Below are positions 50,205-59,535 of a stretch of 64,000 bases of DNA, piece after piece. Positions within the stretch are counted from its first letter, which is position 1; every line of letters starts with the position of its first letter. This DNA is from Bacillota bacterium (GTDB lineage: Bacteria; Bacillota; Clostridia; Christensenellales; SZUA-584). The DNA lies in NCBI GenBank assembly GCA_023460085.1, contig JAEWRI010000032.1, positions 23,489 through 87,488 on the forward strand. Direction: 5' to 3'. The translations under genes and the position numbers were made by a program. The notes under the pieces were generated by a model. It worked only from the letters and a program-made list of their open reading frames with translations, was not told the DNA's origin and searched no databases.

Positions 50205-51530
50205 ATCAAGCAGGAATCTTTCATCTACGGTCTTAACAGCCCTATTCGCAGTAAAGGCGCTTTCGCAATCTACGTATTGCAGTGGCTTGGTTTCACCATT
50301 GGTTCTATTGTGCCTTTTCCGCTCATTGTAAGCGCGGCTTTTGGCCTAAACCCCGCGGAGACAGCAGCCTTCTTCCAAAGATCGATACTGTTTTGCGGTC
50401 TGTTCTCTTTTCTTCAGGTGTATTTCGGCCACCGGCTCCCCCTGCTGGAAGGCCCTTCCGGCATATGGATTGCGGTAACCTCCAGCGTGGCGGCAAGCGC
50501 CATCGCCCTGGGGCAGAGCGCACACGCGGCAATGGGAAGCTTCAGTCTGGCCATGATCATCTGCGGATTGCTGATCATACTCATCTCCGTGTTCGGTTTT
50601 TCGGCCAAACTCGGAAAGTTCGTCTCCCCCATGATACTCGGCACCGCGCTCATCATGCTTTCTCTGCAGTTCGGCACCAGCTGCCTTGTCAACATGCTGG
50701 GTCTCACCGGCGGCGGGTTTGACGCGTTCGGGGCAATCGTATCACTGCTGGTACTGCTCATCATTGTCGTTATTAAAGTGAAGGTGAAGGGATTCGTCGG
50801 AAGCATATCCATACTGATTGGCTTGATTTTCGGATATCTGGTATATCTGGCCTTTGGGAAAGTTTCTTTTCAGACCGGCGTCTCCACGCAGTTCTACATC
50901 CCCGCGCCGTTTGAGCTGGGCGCGCCGTCGTTTGACACCGGCATTCTGATAGGTCAGGTGGTCGTCGTTTTCGTCACCTTCATGCTTTCCATTGCGGGCA
51001 TCAAGGGAATGGCGGAGTCGACCGGCATGCCCGCCGACAAAAAGCAATTGAACCGGGGCATACTTCTGAACGGCATATCCACGCTGTTCGGAGGGATATT
51101 TACATCCGTCGGAACGACGCCGCTCAATTCCTGCATCGGCTTCGTGGAGCTTACCGGGGTTGCTTCGCGCCGGGTTTTCGCAGTCTCCATGGCGCTGTTC
51201 GCCGCGCTGGGGCTGTTCCCTCCCGTATCCGCCGTGCTCGTCAGCATCCCGCTGCCGGTGCTTTACACCATCTTCTTCGTTATCTCCGCCTCGCTCATGG
51301 GCATGGGGCTGAAGGAATACGCCCGTCTGGAGATGAACACCAATCACGCCATCTGTGTCGGATTTTCGCTGATGGCCGGAGTGAGCGTTCTCGTGCTGCC
51401 CGCCGACACGCTGGCGTTTCTGCCCGACTGGTGCGAATATGTCTTCCAGAACGGCATGGCGACGGCGATTATCGTCTGCCTGGTGATGGAAGGCTTCTTT
51501 AAGCTGATTGACACGAAAAAAGCACAATAA
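50205..51530 (+). CDS. NCS2-family uracil/xanthine-type permease
   Basis: About 441 residues with some 12 to 14 membrane segments. The NCS2 features GPSGIWIAVTSS, the substrate-loop SIAGIKGMAESTGM and SVGTTPLNSCIG are present. It imports uracil or a purine base by proton symport. The open frame continues upstream of TTG 50277 through KQESFIYGLNSPIRSKGAFA, a good NCS2 N-terminus, but no ATG, GTG or TTG codon is there. A strong SD, AAGGAGG, lies 8 nt before ATC 50205 (and 5 nt before ATC 50202). Initiation at ATC, or a recent ATG-to-ATC change, is the simplest reading. The 417-residue form from TTG 50277 would lack the SD. Confidence 0.8.
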   Translation: MKQESFIYGLNSPIRSKGAFAIYVLQWLGFTIGSIVPFPLIVSAAFGLNPAETAAFFQRSILFCGLFSFLQVYFGHRLPLLEGPSGIWIAVTSSVAASAIALGQSAHAAMGSFSLAMIICGLLIILISVFGFSAKLGKFVSPMILGTALIMLSLQFGTSCLVNMLGLTGGGFDAFGAIVSLLVLLIIVVIKVKVKGFVGSISILIGLIFGYLVYLAFGKVSFQTGVSTQFYIPAPFELGAPSFDTGILIGQVVVVFVTFMLSIAGIKGMAESTGMPADKKQLNRGILLNGISTLFGGIFTSVGTTPLNSCIGFVELTGVASRRVFAVSMALFAALGLFPPVSAVLVSIPLPVLYTIFFVISASLMGMGLKEYARLEMNTNHAICVGFSLMAGVSVLVLPADTLAFLPDWCEYVFQNGMATAIIVCLVMEGFFKLIDTKKAQ

Positions 51531-51539
51531 AATAACCGG

Positions 51540-51571
51540 GGCGCAGACCCCTTCATATCCGGGCCTGCGCC
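51540..51571. terminator. Hairpin between convergent permease and arginine operon
   Basis: GGCGCAG-A-CCC, a 10-nt loop and GGG-C-CTGCGCC form a 10-bp stem with one mismatch between the convergent genes. T runs are poor, so efficiency is uncertain. Confidence 0.55.
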
Positions 51572-51603
51572 GCCGATAAACCGCGTTTTCTCAACTTCGA
51601 CCT

Positions 51604-52122
51604 TCACCGCTGCCCCACGATGACTTCATAATCGAACAGCTCATCCATCTCCGTCAGTTCGCACACCATGAACGCGCGGATGTATTCCTTGTCGCGCGTG
51701 ATGGAGTGTATGTAGTAACCGTTTTTCAGGTAGAACGCCACCGAGGAGCGCATACGGCTGGCGGTGTGCAGCGCGATGGCACGCACGCCCAGAGCTGCGC
51801 ACTCGCGGCGCACCTTCTCCAGCAGCAGCCCGCCGATACCCAGCGACTGTATCTCCGGGTCGACAGCGAGCCGCGAGAGGTATGCGATGTTCGCCGAGAG
51901 CACCTCAAAGCGCACCGCGCCCACGGCTTCCCCGTCCACGCGGCACAGATATACATGCTTGCGCAGTATGTCGGAGAGTATCGCTTCATCCGTCTCATGC
52001 AGCGCCGCAACGTTCTCTTCCCTGCGCAGCTCTTTGGCGTACTGCGTGAACGCCTTGCGCGTCACGCTCTTCACGTCGGCCAGATCTTCCGGGCATGCCC
52101 TGGCGAACACGATGCTTTCCAT
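51604..52122 (-). CDS. GNAT-family acetyltransferase at the end of the arginine operon
   Basis: A 172-residue GNAT protein. The acetyl-CoA loop Q-x2-G-x-G is seen in LAVDPEIQSLGIGGLLLEKV, followed by ALHTASRMRSSVAFYLKNGY, the usual motif B. The start codon overlaps the argF stop as TGATG, so it is translationally coupled to arginine genes. Since argJ and argA are missing from the operon, a role as N-acetylglutamate synthase is tempting, but the sequence alone does not show substrate specificity. Confidence 0.85.
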   Translation of the reverse strand: MESIVFARACPEDLADVKSVTRKAFTQYAKELRREENVAALHETDEAILSDILRKHVYLCRVDGEAVGAVRFEVLSANIAYLSRLAVDPEIQSLGIGGLLLEKVRRECAALGVRAIALHTASRMRSSVAFYLKNGYYIHSITRDKEYIRAFMVCELTEMDELFDYEVIVGQR

Positions 52123-53084
52123 CAGTGCTTATCCTGCATCAGCAGCACCATCGCCGCTTTCTGAGCGTGCAGCCGATTCTCCGATTCGTCAAACACCACG
52201 CTGTGCGGCCCGTCGATGATATCCGCCGATACCTCTTCGCCGCGGTGCGCGGGCAGACAGTGCATAAAAATGTACTCTTTCTTACAGAGCGCCGTCAGCT
52301 GCCCGTTTACCTGAAAGCCTTCGAAGTGCTTGTATTTCTCCTGCGCGCCGCTTTCCTGCCCCATCGACGCCCAGACGTCGGTATACACCGCGTCGGCGTT
52401 CTCCGCCGCTTCCCTGGGGTCGTGTGTGACGACCACCGTGGCGCCGCTCTGCTTCGCGGCCTCCCGCGCATGCGCCAGCACTTCCGTGCTGGGCTCAAAG
52501 CCCTTCGGGCAGGCCACGCTGATGTCGAGGCCCAGCTTCGCGCAGCCCACCAGCAGCGAGTTGGCCATATTGTTGCCGTCTCCGATGTAGGCAAGTTTTC
52601 CGGAAAAGCTTCCCTTGGCTTCGTAGTAGGTCATGAGATCCGCCAGCACCTGGCACGGGTGCAGCAGGTCTGTCAGGCCGTTGATGACCGGAATGGTTCC
52701 GTGCTCCGCAAGGCCGTCCACATCGCTCTGATCAAACGTGCGAATCATGATGCCGTCCACCATTCTGGAAAGCACCTTGGCCATATCGGAAATGGGCTCG
52801 CCGCGGCCCAGCTGAATGTCATTGCTGGAAAGGAACATGCCCTTGCCGCCCAGCTGATAGATGCCCGTCTCAAACGATACGCGCGTGCGGGTGGAGCTCT
52901 TGGTGAATATCATCGCGAGTACCTTGCCGGGAAGCAGCGCCGGGCGCACTCCCTCCTTCAGCTGCTTTTTGAGCTTCACCGCCAGCGACAGCACCTGCAG
53001 TATTTCGTCGGGCGTATAATCGGACAGGCGCAGCAGATGCTTCTGCCCGAATTCCTTCTTCGGCTGGTAATTCATTAATTCCAT
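52122..53084 (-). CDS. argF: Ornithine carbamoyltransferase
   Basis: A 320-residue OTC that makes citrulline from ornithine and carbamoyl phosphate. IFTKSSTRTRVSFE binds carbamoyl phosphate, LLHPCQVLADLMT and FMHCLPAHRGEEVS are the ornithine-binding signatures that separate OTC from ATCase. GGAGG lies 6 nt before ATG 53084. It follows the arginine carB by 11 nt, so carbamoyl phosphate producer and user are co-expressed. Confidence 0.96.
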   Translation of the reverse strand: MELMNYQPKKEFGQKHLLRLSDYTPDEILQVLSLAVKLKKQLKEGVRPALLPGKVLAMIFTKSSTRTRVSFETGIYQLGGKGMFLSSNDIQLGRGEPISDMAKVLSRMVDGIMIRTFDQSDVDGLAEHGTIPVINGLTDLLHPCQVLADLMTYYEAKGSFSGKLAYIGDGNNMANSLLVGCAKLGLDISVACPKGFEPSTEVLAHAREAAKQSGATVVVTHDPREAAENADAVYTDVWASMGQESGAQEKYKHFEGFQVNGQLTALCKKEYIFMHCLPAHRGEEVSADIIDGPHSVVFDESENRLHAQKAAMVLLMQDKH

Positions 53085-53095
53085 AACTGGCCTCC

Positions 53096-56000
53096 TTATG
53101 ATTGGCTCAGGTATTCGCTGAGCGGAATATGCCGGGTTTGAATGTCCTTTGCGTCCATTACGGAGAGCAATGCGCCCAGCGTATCGGTGGACGTGATGCA
53201 GGGCGTATTGAACTCCATCGCCGTTCGTCGCAGACGGAACCCAAAGCGCAGCGGCTGCTTGCCGCGCTCGGGCGTATTGATCACCATTTCGAAACGCTGT
53301 CCCTTGACGGCCGCCAGCGCTTCCTCATGGGAAAACGACTCGCACGACGCCACGCCATGCGCCTGAAAATACCGGCAGGTTCCTTCGGTGCCGGCGATGG
53401 CAAACCCCATGTCCGACATGCTCCGGGCGTACCCCACCGTTTCCTCCTTGTCGCGGTCGGTGACAGAAAACAGTATGGGCTTTTCTTTCTTCGGCATGCG
53501 CACGCCGGAGGCCAAAAACGCCTTCTTCAGCGCCGCGAGATAGGTTTCGTCCGTACCCATCACCTCTCCGGTGGATTTCATCTCCGGCCCGAGGAAAATA
53601 TCCACGGTAGTCAGCTTGGAGAACGAGAACACCGGCGCCTTCACGGTCACAAGGCGGCTTTCGGGATGCAGCCCCGCGGCATAGCCCATGCGGGCAAGCG
53701 TCTCCCCCAGCATGACGCGCGTCGCGGCGGCCACCATCGGCACGCCGGTAATCTTGGAAAGTATGGGCACGGTGCGGCTTGCGCGGGGATTGACCTCCAG
53801 CACGTATACCTTGCCCGCTGCGTCCACGACGAATTGAATGTTGTAGAGCCCTTTGATGCCGAGCTCCACGCCGATGCGCATGGCGGCTTCGACAATTGTG
53901 CGCTTGATGTCCGCGTCCAGCGTCTGGGTGGGATACACCGCCATGCTGTCTCCGCTGTGTACGCCCGCGCGCTCGATATGCTCCATCACGCCGACGATCA
54001 TCGCGTCCCTTCCGTCACAGATGCCGTCTATCTCCACCTCTTTGCCGAGGATGTACTTGTCGATGAGCACCGGGTGCTCCGGTGAAATCTTCGCCGCCGC
54101 GCCCATGTATTCATCCAGCTCCTGCGTATTGTAGACGATCTCCATCGCGCGTCCGCCCAGCACGTAAGACGGGCGCACCAGCACGGGAAAGCCTATCTTC
54201 ACCGCGACGGCACACGCTTCGCTCTGAGAAAACGCTGTGCCGCCCTCCGGCAGCGGTATGCCCAGCTTCTCCAGCACCTGCATGAAGCGCTTCCTGTCCT
54301 CCGCCCTGTCGATGCCGTCCACGGAAGTGCCGAGTATTTTGACGCCTACCTTCGCGAGCGGCGCGGCGAGGTTGATGGCGGTCTGCCCGCCGAACTGTAC
54401 GATGACGCCTTCCGGCTTCTCGCGCTCGATGACGTCCAGTACGCACTCGCGTGTCAGCGGCTCGAAATACAGCTTATCCGATGTATCAAAATCCGTGGAT
54501 ACCGTCTCTGGGTTGGAGTTGATAATGATGGATTCCACACCCATGCGCTTCAGCGCCAGCACGGAATGCACGCTGCAGTAGTCAAACTCGATGCCCTGCC
54601 CGATACGGATGGGACCGGAACCCAGCACCACCACCTTGCGCTTTCCGCTGTTTCTGGACTCATCCTCTCCGTCGTAGCACGAATAGTAGTAGGGCGTCTT
54701 CGCCTCGAACTCACCCGCGCAGGTATCCACCATCTTGAACGTGGGACGGATGCCCAGCGCGATGCGCAGCGCCTTGACGGCAGCCTCCTGAGAGCCCAGC
54801 AGATTGGCGGCATAGCTGTCGCCGAAGCCGTACCGCTTGCACTTTTTCAGCAGCGCCACGGGCAGCGTATCGATCGTGTGGGTTTGCAGCTCCCGCGCGA
54901 TGGTCAGTATATTGAGCAGCTTGCTGATGAAGAACTTGTCGATGCGCGTAATCTCAAAAATCTCATCTACGGTATAGCCGCGCTCCAGCGCCTCCGACAC
55001 CACGAAGATGCGCTCGTCGTCCGGGTTCTTCAGCGAGTTCTCGATGGCCTCGTCGCTCCACGCGGCGATGCTCTTCATGCCAAGCTGATAGTCCAGCTTG
55101 ACGTCGAGGCTGTCGATGGCTTTCAGCAGCGACTCCTCGAAGCTGCGGCCGATGGCCATGACCTCGCCCGTCGCCTTCATCTGCGTACCCAGCGTACGTG
55201 TCGCCGTCACGAACTTGTCGAACGGCCAGCGCGGCACCTTGGTCACCACGTAATCGAGCGCCGGTTCAAAGCAGGCGCACGTCTCGCCCGTGATGGGGTT
55301 GATGATCTCATCGAGTCCATAGCCCACGGCGATCTTCGCCGCCGCGCGCGCGATGGGGTATCCGGTGGCCTTGGAGGCCAATGCCGAAGAGCGGCTGACC
55401 CTCGGATTCACTTCGATGACCACATATTCAAACGTGTCCGGGTCCAGCGCGAACTGTATGTTGCACCCGCCCTCGATGCCGAGCGCGCGGATGATACGGA
55501 TGGACGCGCTGCGCAGCAGCTGATATTCCTTATCGGACAGCGTCTGTGAAGGCGCGACCACGATGCTGTCCCCCGTATGGATGCCCACCGGATCGAAGTT
55601 CTCCATGTTGCACACGACGATGCAGTTGTCCTTGGCGTCGCGCATCACCTCGTACTCGATTTCCTTATAGCCCGCCACGCTCTGCTCCAGCAGCACCTGC
55701 CCTATCATCGAAAACGCGAAGCCCGTCGCGGCGATGTTCTTTAACTGCTCCATATCGCGCGCAATACCGCCGCCCGTACCGCCCAGCGTATACGCGGGCC
55801 GCACGATCACCGGAAATCCGTTTTCTTCCGCAAACGCCACGGCTTCTTCCACCGACGTCGCGATATGGCTTCGCGCAATCTTCTCGCCAACACGCTCCAT
55901 CGCTTCTTTGAACAGTTCCCTGTCCTCCGCCTGCTTGATGGAGGCCAGCGACGTCCCCAGCAGCTCTATGCCCAGTTCATCCAGTATGCCGCTGTCTGCC

Positions 56001-56305
56001 AGCGCCACGGCCATGTTGAGACCGGTCTGCCCGCCCAGCGTGGCGATGATCCCCTGCGGCAGTTCGCTGCGCAGTATATCGGATACGGCTTCCAGCGTGA
56101 TGGGCTCGATATACACGCGGTCGGCCATCTCGGCGTCGGTCATGATCGTCGCGGGGTTGGAGTTGATGAGCACCACCTCGTACCCTTCCTCGCGCAGCGC
56201 CTTGCACGCCTGCGTGCCGGAATAATCAAACTCCGCGGCCTGCCCGATGACGATGGGGCCGGATCCTATCACCATAATTTTTTTCAGGTCTTTCCGCTTG
56301 GGCAT
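53096..56305 (-). CDS. carB: Carbamoyl-phosphate synthase large subunit (arginine operon)
   Basis: A 1069-residue CarB with two ATP-grasp halves (MVIGSGPIVIGQAAEFDYSG and VVVLGSGPIRIGQGIEFDY) and an MGS-like C-terminus (SVTDRDKEETVGYARSMSDM). It is a clear but diverged paralogue of the pyr-operon CarB and is presumably regulated and feedback-controlled with arginine. ATG 56305 is preferred over GTG 56311 (GGGAG 5 nt upstream). No carA lies next to it; the only carA in this window is in the pyr operon. Confidence 0.96.
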   Translation of the reverse strand: MPKRKDLKKIMVIGSGPIVIGQAAEFDYSGTQACKALREEGYEVVLINSNPATIMTDAEMADRVYIEPITLEAVSDILRSELPQGIIATLGGQTGLNMAVALADSGILDELGIELLGTSLASIKQAEDRELFKEAMERVGEKIARSHIATSVEEAVAFAEENGFPVIVRPAYTLGGTGGGIARDMEQLKNIAATGFAFSMIGQVLLEQSVAGYKEIEYEVMRDAKDNCIVVCNMENFDPVGIHTGDSIVVAPSQTLSDKEYQLLRSASIRIIRALGIEGGCNIQFALDPDTFEYVVIEVNPRVSRSSALASKATGYPIARAAAKIAVGYGLDEIINPITGETCACFEPALDYVVTKVPRWPFDKFVTATRTLGTQMKATGEVMAIGRSFEESLLKAIDSLDVKLDYQLGMKSIAAWSDEAIENSLKNPDDERIFVVSEALERGYTVDEIFEITRIDKFFISKLLNILTIARELQTHTIDTLPVALLKKCKRYGFGDSYAANLLGSQEAAVKALRIALGIRPTFKMVDTCAGEFEAKTPYYYSCYDGEDESRNSGKRKVVVLGSGPIRIGQGIEFDYCSVHSVLALKRMGVESIIINSNPETVSTDFDTSDKLYFEPLTRECVLDVIEREKPEGVIVQFGGQTAINLAAPLAKVGVKILGTSVDGIDRAEDRKRFMQVLEKLGIPLPEGGTAFSQSEACAVAVKIGFPVLVRPSYVLGGRAMEIVYNTQELDEYMGAAAKISPEHPVLIDKYILGKEVEIDGICDGRDAMIVGVMEHIERAGVHSGDSMAVYPTQTLDADIKRTIVEAAMRIGVELGIKGLYNIQFVVDAAGKVYVLEVNPRASRTVPILSKITGVPMVAAATRVMLGETLARMGYAAGLHPESRLVTVKAPVFSFSKLTTVDIFLGPEMKSTGEVMGTDETYLAALKKAFLASGVRMPKKEKPILFSVTDRDKEETVGYARSMSDMGFAIAGTEGTCRYFQAHGVASCESFSHEEALAAVKGQRFEMVINTPERGKQPLRFGFRLRRTAMEFNTPCITSTDTLGALLSVMDAKDIQTRHIPLSEYLSQS

Positions 56306-56320
56306 ATACACTCCCGCAGT

Positions 56321-57508
56321 TTACTGCAATATCGCTTTCAACGCGGCGCAGACCGCGTCGATGTGATCCTTCCCGATGGTATAAGGCGGCAGGAATCGGA
56401 TCGCGTTGCCGCCTGCCGTGGCAGTGACAAAGCCGCTTTCCAGCAACGCTACCTGTACGGCTTTCGCAGGCCGCACATCCCCCAGCGCAATGGCCAGCAT
56501 CAGTCCGCGCCCGCGCACCTCTTTCACAACAGGGCATTCCGCCTTCAGCGCCATAAGCTTTTCCGCGAAATAGGCTCCTGTTTCCCGCACATGCGCCAGC
56601 AGATCGCTGTACATCAGCTTCTCGGTCACATAGCACGCCGCCGCACTGGCGAGATGATTCCCCGCGAATGTGGAGCCATGGTCGCCCGCGCCGAACGCCT
56701 TTGCGGCCCTGCCGCGCGCAAGAAACGCGCCCACCGGCACCCCGTTGCCCAGCGACTTGGCGAGTATCAGAACATCCGGCAGCGCCCCAAGCGCCGGGGA
56801 AGCGATGAACTCTCCCGTGCGTCCCATGCCGGTTTGAATTTCATCGGCGATCATGAGCGCGCCGTGGGCGTCGCATACGCGGCGGATAGCCAGCCAGTAC
56901 TCCGCGGAAAGCGGCTGCACGCCGCCCTCGCCCTGTATGGGCTCCGCGATGACCGCCGCGGTACCATTCGTCACCGCCGCTTCCAGCGCGTCAATGTCGC
57001 CCGGCGGCACGTACGTAAAGCTTTCCGGCAGCGGCCTGTACGGCTCGTGAAACTTCTCCTGCCCCGTCGCGGCCAGCGTCGCCAGCGTGCGCCCGTGAAA
57101 GCTGCCCTGCAGCGTCACATAGTGCGCGCGCGGCTTGCCTGCGGCGTAATGATACTTGCGTGCCAGCTTCAGCGCTCCCTCCACGGCCTCCGCGCCGCTG
57201 TTGGCAAAGAACACGTTGTCAAAGCCCGTCGCCTCGCAGAGCCGCTTCGCGGCTTTCGCCTGCGCTTCAATGTAAAAGAGATTCGACGTATGCAGCAGAT
57301 TGTCCACCGCATGATGCAGCGCGGCTTTGAAGCCCTCGTCCGAGTATCCGAGACAGCATGTCGCGATACCCGACAGAAAATCCGTATAGCGCTTTCCATC
57401 GGTATCGAACAGGTATACGTCTTCGCCGCGCGTAAAGCACACCGGCGCACGGCCAAACACGGGGCTGTAGTACTGTTTTTCCAGTGCAATGATCTCTTCC
57501 AGCTTCAT
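56321..57508 (-). CDS. argD: Acetylornithine aminotransferase
   Basis: A 395-residue class III PLP aminotransferase. NSGAEAVEGALKLARKY binds PLP phosphate, EPIQGEGGV and MIADEIQTGMGRTG lead to the PLP lysine in LILAKSLGNGVPVG. It transaminates N-acetylglutamate semialdehyde to N-acetylornithine. ATG 57508 has GAGG 8 nt upstream; ATG 57514 would overlap the argB stop as ATGA but lies too close to the SD. Confidence 0.94.
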   Translation of the reverse strand: MKLEEIIALEKQYYSPVFGRAPVCFTRGEDVYLFDTDGKRYTDFLSGIATCCLGYSDEGFKAALHHAVDNLLHTSNLFYIEAQAKAAKRLCEATGFDNVFFANSGAEAVEGALKLARKYHYAAGKPRAHYVTLQGSFHGRTLATLAATGQEKFHEPYRPLPESFTYVPPGDIDALEAAVTNGTAAVIAEPIQGEGGVQPLSAEYWLAIRRVCDAHGALMIADEIQTGMGRTGEFIASPALGALPDVLILAKSLGNGVPVGAFLARGRAAKAFGAGDHGSTFAGNHLASAAACYVTEKLMYSDLLAHVRETGAYFAEKLMALKAECPVVKEVRGRGLMLAIALGDVRPAKAVQVALLESGFVTATAGGNAIRFLPPYTIGKDHIDAVCAALKAILQ

Positions 57509-57510
57509 CG

Positions 57511-58374
57511 TCATGCCCTCACCATCGTTCCGATACCCGAGTCTGTAAAGATTTCGAGCAGTATCGGATGCGGAATCGTACCGTTGAGAATGTGTGTGCG
57601 CTTCACGCCGCTCTTGATAGCATTGATGCAGCCCTCCACCTTGGGCAGCATTCCGCCCGATATGATGCCTTTATTAATGTACTTGTAGATTTCGTCCACG
57701 GATATTTCGTAGATCAGCGTGTCCGGGTCGTCGGGGACACTGCGGATGCCGTCGATGTCCGTGAGGAACATCAGCTTTTCCGCGTTCAGCGCCGCGGCGA
57801 TTTCACCCGCCACCGTGTCCGCGTTGATGTTAAAGCTCTCGCCGTTTTGGCCCACGCCGATGGGCGCAATGACCGGGATGTACTCATCCTGCGTCAGCGT
57901 GTTCAGCAGCTTTGTGTTGATGCCCGTAATATTGCCGACATAGCCCATATCGAAGCCATCCTCCGTTTTGAGCTTCTCCGCCTGAATGAGCTGGGCATCC
58001 TTGCCGCACAGGCCGATGGCCTTAGCACCCGCGACATTGATTTGCGCCACGATGTCCTTGTTGATTTTGCCCATCAGCACCATCTGCGCCACTTCCATCG
58101 TCACCGCATCCGTCACGCGCAGTCCGTTGTGGAAGTGCGGTTTGATATCATACAGCGCAAGCATCTTATTGATGTCTCCGCCGCCGCCGTGCACCACGAT
58201 GGGATTGACGCCCACGTACTTCAGCAGCGTAATGTCCTGCATGATCTTCTCGGACAGCTCCTGAGACAGCATCGCCGCGCCGCCGTATTTTATCACCACC
58301 GTCTTTCCGGACAGCCGCCGGATGTACGGAAGCGCCTCAATGAGTATATTCGCCTTCTCAATGTATTTATCCAT
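57511..58374 (-). CDS. argB: Acetylglutamate kinase
   Basis: A 287-residue amino acid kinase. VVIKYGGAAM and PIVVHGGGGDINKML bind ATP and substrate, and FNINADTVAGEIAAAL and GGMLPKVEGCINAI complete the active site. It phosphorylates N-acetylglutamate, usually the arginine-inhibited step. ATG 58374 overlaps the argC stop as TAATG. The N-terminal helix associated with hexameric, arginine-sensitive NAGKs seems present (MDKYIEKANILIEALPYIRR). Confidence 0.95.
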   Translation of the reverse strand: MDKYIEKANILIEALPYIRRLSGKTVVIKYGGAAMLSQELSEKIMQDITLLKYVGVNPIVVHGGGGDINKMLALYDIKPHFHNGLRVTDAVTMEVAQMVLMGKINKDIVAQINVAGAKAIGLCGKDAQLIQAEKLKTEDGFDMGYVGNITGINTKLLNTLTQDEYIPVIAPIGVGQNGESFNINADTVAGEIAAALNAEKLMFLTDIDGIRSVPDDPDTLIYEISVDEIYKYINKGIISGGMLPKVEGCINAIKSGVKRTHILNGTIPHPILLEIFTDSGIGTMVRA

Positions 58375-59405
58375 TACAGATACCATCCCATATCGCTGAG
58401 GCCCTCGGTTTCGCCGAAGCCCGCTAAAATATTCATATTCTGCACGGCCTGCCCGGCCGCTCCCTTAATCAGGTTGTCGAGACACGCCACCACCACCAGC
58501 CGGTTTACGCGTTCATCCAGCACGAAGCCCACCGCAAAGCTGTTACTGCCCACCACATGCTTGAGCTCCGGCAGGCCCTTGCCGTAAACGCGCACGAAGG
58601 GCTCCCCTTCGTACATCGCGTAGGCCGCGAGGATATCGCCCGCCGATACGCCTGCCATGGGCGTGGCATACATCGTGGCGATGATGCCGCGCTTCACGGG
58701 CAGCAGCTGCGGGGTGAAGGATACCACGAGCTCCCGGCCCGCTGCCAGCGACAGCTCCTGCTCAATTTCCGAGGTGTGCCGGTGCGTGCCCACGCCGTAG
58801 GCTTTCACATTGCCCTCCACCTCGCAGAAGGCATACTCCAGCGCTTCCTTGCGGCCCGCGCCGGTGACGCCCGATTTAGCGTCAATGATGATGCCATCGG
58901 GTTCCACCACACCCGCCTTCAACAGCGGCGCAAGCGCCAATATGGCGCAAGTGGTGTAGCAGCCCGGGTTGCCGACGATCCGCGACTTTGCGATCTCTTC
59001 GCGGTAAAGCTCCGGCAAGCCGTAAACGCTTTCAGAAAGCAGCGCCTTCGCGGGATGCAAAACGGGATACCACGCCTCGTAAACGGCAGCATCGCGATAG
59101 CGAAAATCCGCTGATAAATCAATAACGCGAATGCCGTTTTCCAGCAGCGAAGGCGCAATCGACGCCGACGCACCGTGCGGCAAGCATAAAAATACAACCT
59201 CGCTGTCCGCTGAAAGACGCTGCGCGTCCACATCCTCCAGTGGCAGATCGTTCGACGCCACGCTTGGATACACCTCGCTCATGCGCTTTCCCGCGAAGTT
59301 TTTCGATACGATATGCGCGATTTTCACCTTTCCATGATGCGAAAGCAACCGCACCAGCTCTTCGCCTGCATATCCCGTCGCACCGACTACGCTTACGTTA
59401 ATCAT
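58374..59405 (-). CDS. argC: N-acetyl-gamma-glutamyl-phosphate reductase
   Basis: A 343-residue NADPH-dependent reductase. The N-terminal GATGYAGEELVRLL binds the cofactor, and GNPGCYTTCAILAL holds the catalytic cysteine. AKSGVTGAGR and GVGTHRHTSEIEQ are typical of ArgC. AAGGAGG lies 6 nt before ATG 59405. It is the first gene of argC-argB-argD-carB-argF-GNAT and sits behind an operator-like promoter. argJ, commonly second in such operons, is absent. Confidence 0.96.
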   Translation of the reverse strand: MINVSVVGATGYAGEELVRLLSHHGKVKIAHIVSKNFAGKRMSEVYPSVASNDLPLEDVDAQRLSADSEVVFLCLPHGASASIAPSLLENGIRVIDLSADFRYRDAAVYEAWYPVLHPAKALLSESVYGLPELYREEIAKSRIVGNPGCYTTCAILALAPLLKAGVVEPDGIIIDAKSGVTGAGRKEALEYAFCEVEGNVKAYGVGTHRHTSEIEQELSLAAGRELVVSFTPQLLPVKRGIIATMYATPMAGVSAGDILAAYAMYEGEPFVRVYGKGLPELKHVVGSNSFAVGFVLDERVNRLVVVACLDNLIKGAAGQAVQNMNILAGFGETEGLSDMGWYL

Positions 59406-59432
59406 TGAAGCGCCTCCTTCCCGGTACTAATA

Positions 59433-59461
59433 AATATACATTAAAATGCATATTAATGCAA
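59433..59461 (-). promoter_or_regulatory. Promoter and candidate ArgR operator of the arginine operon
   Basis: TTGCAT (59461-59456), a 17-bp spacer and TATATT (59438-59433). The promoter is overlapped by TGCAT-TAAT-ATGCA (59460-59447), a palindrome with the 5-4-5 layout of ARG boxes, though the usual arms are TGAAT/ATTCA. A weaker second copy, TGCAT-TTTA-ATGTA, follows. Repressor binding here would block RNA polymerase. Confidence 0.7.
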
Positions 59462-59535
59462 CCCCTTTTTTCAGAATAACGCGTCGGCAATTCTGCCAAA
59501 CTACAAACAAAGAATCGCGCCAAGGGGGTATTTAT

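Noticed and set aside
55865..57688. 607-residue plus-strand frame
   Set aside because: Antisense of carB and argD; same compositional bias and no start context.
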